A stretch of 12,536 nt of DNA from Coemansia sp. RSA 1804. Its lineage: Eukaryota; Kickxellomycota; Kickxellomycetes; Kickxellales; Kickxellaceae. A model generated the notes under the pieces. That model ran no database searches. It saw only the letters and a list, made by a program, of their open reading frames with translations, and was not told the DNA's origin. Within the stretch, counting starts at the first letter, position 1. Each line of letters opens with the position of its first letter. This document shows positions 7,652 through 12,536 of this stretch, piece by piece. Made by a program: the position numbers and the translations under genes. The stretch covers positions 1 through 12,536 of the forward strand of contig JANBTH010000697.1 in NCBI GenBank assembly GCA_027578815.1, given 5' to 3'.

Positions 7652-8977
7652 CTATTGTATCCACTGGAATGCCTTGTGGACCAGTCTGCTGATGGCTCTT
7701 CCTGACATCCACAAGATCCACGTCTTGAGTGCACAAGAAACGATAAACGCCGCACGGAGCGTAATGAAATGTGCTTGGAAATAGTCGCGGTTGTTTCCGA
7801 CCAACCGAGTGGTAGTGTTGGCAGCCTTGTCCTTTCGCTGCTGCACCCGAATGAACCACGGCTTACGACGATACGGGCCCCACACAAGCCTGTGAGCAGC
7901 GTTGAGCATAAAGTTCACATCGCCCCACAAGTAGCGGTCCATCTGGGGCCATGGACTGGCAACCGACGTGTACGACGGATTCAAGGAGACTGGTGGAACA
8001 GGAAGGCTCAGATCCACAAGGTTGCTAAGAATGCACAGCGACAGACCCCAGAGGTACAGCTCCCTATCTGAAGAGAACCTGATATCGCCGTACTTCCACG
8101 ACAAGTCCTTTAATTCTCCCGATCGGTCTGCTGCCGGCTCTGGCCGAGACGTTATCGTTTCTAGCTCATCGGGCACTGGAACCTGCTGCGCGGTTCTGAC
8201 AATCGAGTCCTTCTCGGTGTATTCCAGCGGAAGCACGGTGTAATAGAACTTGCCGAAAAGACACCGGAATCCCCTGTACCACAGGGGCTGGGATTCGCGC
8301 CACTTGGGGAACATGCGGGACGCAATGTCCACAGGAATAGCACGATACCCCGGAGAGAACGGACGGGCAGGTCTGTCGATTCCCTTGAGCACCTGGCCAA
8401 AGTCTATCCAATGCACCGACGCGACCTCCGCAGAGAGCGTCATCTCCGGCGTACACTGAACAATCTGCAGATACACCTGCGCACTGACTGCGAGGATAAT
8501 GTTTGTAAACATAGCGTATGCACACAGGTCGTCCAGCCGGCCCAGATGCACATACCTGCAAACGTCGGTCAGATCCAGGCCCAGCTCCTCCTTGGTTTCG
8601 CGTTCCGCAGTTACCTTATCCGACCCGTCCTCCGGCTCCCGTTTACCGCCAGGGAACCCAATGTGGCCCGACCACGGGTCCCTGGGGTACTTTGCTCGCT
8701 GGATAAGCAGAATCTGCATGCGGCCATTCTCAAACCCTGGCGCGCCCAAAAACCCGTGCACCGCCTGAACCAGGGATGCTGGCGTCTTATTCATCCCATA
8801 GCGAGAGACGTCAAACACAGGGTACTTGCCTTCGCCGTCCGGAAGAACAAGCCGGATCACTATTGCTATGCTGCCCCGCTTGTGCCAGTCCGAGCGGAAA
8901 CCCGGAACTGATGCAATATGGCGTGTCAGCTGTGCAACGTAATCCACGTGCGGAATATCCTGTGCTCTGGTAGCCAT
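7652..8977 (-). CDS. NUDIX hydrolase, CoA-diphosphatase-like, with long C-terminal extension, 441 aa
   Basis: NUDIX enzymes cleave nucleoside diphosphates linked to another moiety, using a metal held by the Nudix box. The core (about residues 30-195) has LLIQRAKYPRDPWSGHIGFPGGK (89-112 region), then REPEDGSDKVTAERETKEEL and GL, with RE at 126-127 and EE at 130-131. The step between the second Gly and RE is one residue longer than the classical GX5EX7RE, as in NUDT7 and bacterial NudL (CoA diphosphatases), so a CoA-like substrate is a reasonable guess but unproved. LGRLDD follows. The C-terminal half (about 200-441) has two hydrophobic stretches, at about 308-330 (LWGLSLCILSNLVDL) and 407-424, which could tether it to a membrane. 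The start is the ATG at 8977-8975 (A at -3); the frame runs open upstream only to a TTG. No peroxisomal SKL-type C-terminus is present (it ends FQWIQ). Confidence 0.78.
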   Translation of the reverse strand: MATRAQDIPHVDYVAQLTRHIASVPGFRSDWHKRGSIAIVIRLVLPDGEGKYPVFDVSRYGMNKTPASLVQAVHGFLGAPGFENGRMQILLIQRAKYPRDPWSGHIGFPGGKREPEDGSDKVTAERETKEELGLDLTDVCRYVHLGRLDDLCAYAMFTNIILAVSAQVYLQIVQCTPEMTLSAEVASVHWIDFGQVLKGIDRPARPFSPGYRAIPVDIASRMFPKWRESQPLWYRGFRCLFGKFYYTVLPLEYTEKDSIVRTAQQVPVPDELETITSRPEPAADRSGELKDLSWKYGDIRFSSDRELYLWGLSLCILSNLVDLSLPVPPVSLNPSYTSVASPWPQMDRYLWGDVNFMLNAAHRLVWGPYRRKPWFIRVQQRKDKAANTTTRLVGNNRDYFQAHFITLRAAFIVSCALKTWILWMSGRAISRLVHKAFQWIQ

Positions 8978-9265
8978 TATTTCAACTGCAGAGAAAGACC
9001 TTACCAAGTGATACTAAACAATACCCAGATGCTAACAGCTTTACAACAAAACTGATGAGTATTCGCCGAAATTCACACGGACGCCTATCTTTTTGCAATA
9101 TTCTCTAATCTTTATGGTCACCCGGCGGCTGATTGCTGGCCACCAAGCACAATCACGACAATAACAACAGCACTAGTTACCACATTTCATTAAAAGAAAA
9201 AACAGAGAAATAAAAGAAAAGGCACTTTACTGTTAGAAGAAACCCCATCCCTGGCTAGGTTGGTT
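8978..9265. other. Tandem intergenic region: UBA1 3' end and NUDIX promoter (288 bp)
   Basis: Both flanking genes are on the minus strand, so this holds the UBA1 3' UTR (right side) and the NUDIX promoter and leader (left side). No exact AATAAA for UBA1 is seen on the minus strand; the nearest variant is CATAAA at 9116-9111, about 150 nt past the stop. Just before the NUDIX start the minus strand has GTAAGG (about 9004-8999) and, 13 nt on, CTGCAG, which look like a donor and an acceptor, but together they would make only a 19-nt intron. No gene or RNA was seen. Confidence 0.5.
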
Positions 9266-12200
9266 CTACTTGCGGACCCTGACATGGATATCCGGCACCT
9301 CCACATCCTCGCCATCCTCATCGCAGCATGACATAACAAGAACAACGGTCTTGACATGCTCAGGAAGATCTTTGTGGCTGATAGACTTCAAGATCTCTGT
9401 GACCGTCATGCTCTTGCGAGTCTCGGACTTCTTCTTATCCATGAATGTCGAGAACAGCATCGAGGAGTTGGCGCTAATCACTTCAACCTCAATCTTGTAC
9501 TTGCTCATGAAATAGTCCATTACCTCCTGGAGCGTAACGTCGTGGTCGAAAGCAAACGAATCCCAGTCACTGAATTCAATGTCGCCATACTTGTGCTTGA
9601 CTGGCGGGATGGGCTCTGAAAAGGCAAAGAACGGAAGTGCCAGATTGACAAACCCGTTCTTGTAATCGTCGATGATCCGCTTCTCGTCGCCGCACTCGGA
9701 ACCGATTATCTTGTACAGCTCGAGGCACACAAGTCCAGCCACAAGAGAGGTAGTAGTTGCAATGGCCGGGATGATCTTTCCAGCAATCTGCTTGGTGTGG
9801 AACCTGTCAGCAGGACTGATATCATAGTTTGTCGCACGCAGGTTCGACGCAGCGGTAATAAAGTCGATGTGGAAATTGGAATCATCGTCCTTTTCAAAGT
9901 CAGCCGGAACAAGGCGGACCCCAGCAAGATTGGCCGGATCGGGCAGCGACTCAATGATGGAATTAATGCTATCCACATTGACATCGGCATCGCTATCAGC
10001 ATTGGCGGTGTCGTTTTCGTTGGCCTGGATCTTGACGCCAGACTTGGGCGTAAACTCGGGCACCTTAACAGCAGCAGCAACTGTCTTGACATGCTCTCTG
10101 TCGACACTGCCCTTCAGGCCATAGTTGAATGCATGGAGATTGGCTGCAGACAAAATAAAGTCAATGTGGAGGCTGTTGGTCGCGTCAAACTTGATTGCAT
10201 CGGGGGAACGCTTAGGCGGCGACCAGAACAGCTGGCCGGTGCTGGTAATCGAGTCCTTGGGGAAGTTGAAAAGAAGCTGGCTGATTGTATTGTAGTAGAG
10301 CTCTTCAAAGCGCTTGCGTGCCCAGACAATGCAGTCGTCGAATGTCAGCGGCTTGTCAGTCGCCAGATAGTCGCGGATAGAGGTGAGGGTCTGCAGCTTC
10401 TCGACCTCGCCATTCTTGGACAGCGATGTCTCAATAAAGTCGGGGGTTGTCAGATAGGCATTGACGTTCTCCGCAGGCTGCACAAACAGTCCAGCAAACA
10501 GATCCCGGGCCCACTGTATAGTGTGCTCAATGGCGTTGGGGAAGTTCTTCAGCGTGCACATAGGGATCGACTTCTCTGGCGGATCGCTGCTGGCCGAATA
10601 AGACTCTGTCAGATAAGGAACAACAACCTGAGTGTTGCCCTTGGTTCCCAGCGTTCCTGATTCGAGAAGGGGCTTCTTATAGAACACGCAACGGCTATCG
10701 ACATAGCGACGGGTCTCGACATTGTCCAGAGCGTTTGTTACGCCATCAAGGCCATCAAAGAATTCGTCGTTATAGATATTCTCGGTAGCAGGGCCAACCC
10801 TATCTTCGCGCGTAACAATTTTGCCTGCGATGTCCGGATTCATTTCCGAGACTGCTGCTGCTGCGGTCACAGACTTGAGGCTGCCAACATCCTTGGGACG
10901 GAACAGGAACTGGCGATTGAGATTGCTCTTCTCAATGGTGTCCATATCAGTAACATGGATCGTGCCCTTTGGACCAGTCGCAAGCCCCATCATCGCCCAA
11001 TTCTTCAGCATTTCGCAGCCAATTGCACCAGATCCAACCAAGAACTCGCGGTGGTTGGCAACCTTGGCCTGAAAATCGCGGCCAAAAACGGCAATCTGGC
11101 CGTCGTAGCGTGAGCCAGAAGGTGCAAGGTCGGCTTCGGTCGGCTTGAAGCCGAGAGGTAGACATTCGAGAGCATCAAAGTACATAAAGTTGTGGATCGG
11201 ACTAAACTTGCCTGTGCACGCCTTGAGAACCTCTTGTGCCGCAATTCCACCAAGCACGCCATTCATAGGCGGGATATCACCTGTTGCCTGGTACGAAAGC
11301 TTTGTCAGCAACTCATCGCTAAGCTCTGTTTTCTGCGACCACTTGTTGTTAATCTCGTTGGCCAGGCGGATAATCTCTGCTGCATCCTCATTGTTACCTG
11401 GACGCGGCTTCTTGCCGCTGTTGGCCTTGCTGAAGGCGTGAAGGGCCTGGAAGCCAACATGCAGCTGAGCAGGGCGATCAAACTTTGCAAAGTCGGAGAA
11501 CAGAAATTCGGGGTTCTCAAGGGCATCTTTGAACGAAGCAAAGCTAATCTGCGAAGGTATCTTGGCCTGCTGGAAAAGACCACCACTGACGTATGTGCCA
11601 AGCGAAGTGGTATCGCCGATGCTGAATGTGTAGGGGCCCAGAACAGTGACCTTGCGCGGCTCGCAGCCGTTAAGCTCTGTCATACCTTTAATCTCGGTAA
11701 AAGTAACAAACTGGCCATCTTCAAGTCCATGGCGGGTTTCGTCAAGGCAGGTAACAACGCCCTCGGGACTCTGCTCAATGCTTGCAACCATCCCAGACAG
11801 CGGCTGCTCTCCATTGGTGTCCTCCACTACAAACTTTTCGCCAAAGTCGTTAAACACGTATCCGAATAGACCACGGGTTTCTGTTGAGATAAAGCAGATT
11901 CCATTCTTGTGGGCGTACTCGCTCAGCTCAAGCTTCTTCTCCAGAGAAATGTCCGTGACGACAACGCATTTGAATCCAGAGATAGCATCAACGGTCAGCT
12001 CCTTGTCAAGAACAGACACAGGGACGTACTGGTTTAGCTCTGCAAGGCGAGGTGCAGAAACCTCAGCACGAGGCTTGCCAATGTCTTCTTTGGTCAGATA
12101 GAACTGTGATGAAAGGTCGGCTATCTGAACCTCTTCTGGGTCGTAGAGGCTGACACTTTTGACACCAGCAAGAATAACGTTCTTTGCAATCTCGCACCCA

Positions 12201-12534
12201 AGTCCCTTGAGACCAACTATGAGCACATTGGAGGCGCTCATTTTCCTCATGGCCTCAATCCCAAGAACATAGCTACCAAAGACAGGAAAAATAAAAGCAG
12301 CTTAATAATACGGTAGTTAGTAGCACGTACAAGAGTCACGAGGGCGCGGGGTTCGCGATTCGAGAAAACAACAAAGCACTTTGAAAGTCCAGCCACGCGC
12401 AGTCAGACACCAAGACCACAGAACAAAAGATACCACACGCACACGCGAACTGCGCAGAGAAAGGTTACTTACAGCTGGCGCGAGTAAAGACTCTCGTCAA
12501 TCTCAGAATGAGCGGGCTTGCTAGTCGATGCCAT
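9266..12534 (-). CDS. UBA1: Ubiquitin-activating enzyme E1; join of minus-strand exons 12534..12473 and 12272..9266, 1022 aa
   Basis: E1 adenylates the ubiquitin C-terminus with ATP, captures it as a thioester on its catalytic Cys and passes it to E2 enzymes, in cytosol and nucleus. Exon 1 (62 nt) encodes MASTSKPAHSEIDESLYSRQ plus two bases; exon 2 completes SRQLYVLGIEAMRKM, as expected for E1. The total of 1022 aa nearly equals yeast Uba1 (1024). Domains: inactive adenylation half with GLKGLG (41-46); first catalytic Cys half-domain about 190-280; second repeat start RYDGQIAVFG; active adenylation half with ATP loop GSGAIG (434-439) and the DMDTIEKSNLNRQFLFR block; catalytic Cys593 in SIPMCTLKNFPN; second Cys half-domain to about 850; ubiquitin-fold domain about 915-1022. 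All signature residues I checked are present, so it should be active. The start sits 3 nt from the window edge, so the promoter and the upstream context of the ATG cannot be seen. Confidence 0.95.
12273..12472 (-). other. UBA1 intron 1 (200 nt, GT-AG)
   Basis: On the minus strand the donor is CAGCT|GTAAGT (12472-12467) and the acceptor TTTGGTAG|CTATG (AG at 12274-12273). A perfect yeast-type branch site TACTAAC lies at 12322-12316, about 43 nt before the acceptor, followed by a T-rich tract. Splicing in phase 2 joins CT to C, giving Leu in the invariant SRQLYVLG, and restores full-length E1. Confidence 0.92.
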
Positions 12535-12536
12535 GA

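Noticed and set aside
8411..8911. Plus-strand open frame of 166 codons opposite the NUDIX core
   Set aside because: It lies opposite the Nudix box and flanking motifs, which fix the minus-strand frame as coding.
9005..9007. TTG as the NUDIX start codon
   Set aside because: Non-ATG starts are rare in fungal nuclear genes. An ATG with A at -3 occurs ten codons later, before all recognisable domain sequence.
9797..10660. A 287-codon plus-strand open frame inside UBA1, and a 225-codon one at 11192-11869
   Set aside because: Both are antisense shadows of the conserved E1 coding sequence, with no recognisable protein character. The E1 frame is supported by catalytic motifs and full length.
12248..12250. 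UBA1 starting at the internal ATG at 12250
   Set aside because: It would omit the invariant SRQLYVLG segment. Exon 1 at 12534-12473 with a consensus intron supplies it and gives the expected family length.
1..12536. A functional gene cluster or new multi-gene system
   Set aside because: The genes belong to unrelated housekeeping processes, lie on both strands with individual promoters, and show no shared motif, repeat or mobile element joining them.

Overview
The window looks like nuclear DNA from a fungus. It carries four complete protein genes and the first exon end of a fifth. Ugo1 and the F-BAR plus muHD endocytic adaptor (Syp1 type) point to fungi. Genes are monocistronic, widely spaced and intron-poor. 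The two introns that can be defined are short (141 and 200 nt); one has an exact yeast-type branch site TACTAAC and the other a near match. The conserved Leu in the UBA1 'EMLKNWA' motif is encoded by CTG, so the standard code applies and the CUG-clade yeasts are excluded. The large low-complexity linkers and the intron-poor genes suggest an early-diverging filamentous fungus, perhaps Kickxellomycotina; that placement is a low-confidence guess.

Layout: (1) 1-122, minus strand: the first 40 codons of a gene whose product starts like the splicing factor Spf30/SMNDC1. (2) 123-947: an 825-bp divergent intergenic region without a convincing gene. (3) 948-5585, plus strand: a 1498-aa Syp1/FCHO-type adaptor, made from a 12-codon first exon joined to a long second exon through a GC-AG intron. 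(4) 5922-7532, plus strand: a Ugo1/SLC25A46-type degenerate mitochondrial carrier of 536 aa. (5) 7652-8977, minus strand, convergent with Ugo1: a NUDIX hydrolase of 441 aa with the CoA-diphosphatase-like box spacing and a long C-terminal extension. (6) 9266-12534, minus strand: ubiquitin-activating enzyme E1 (UBA1), 1022 aa in two exons, with its start codon 3 nt from the window edge.

The genes are housekeeping functions in different compartments: splicing, the plasma-membrane endocytic coat, the mitochondrial outer membrane, nucleotide-derivative hydrolysis and ubiquitin activation. Nothing in the sequence shows a functional cluster, mobile element, CRISPR array, RNA gene or novel defence or biosynthetic system. 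The points worth a second look are gene-structure details (GC-AG intron, possible 5'-UTR intron, very close convergent 3' ends) and lineage-specific protein architecture (an oversized Syp1 linker with an acidic tail, a basic insert in Ugo1, a NUDIX C-terminal extension).
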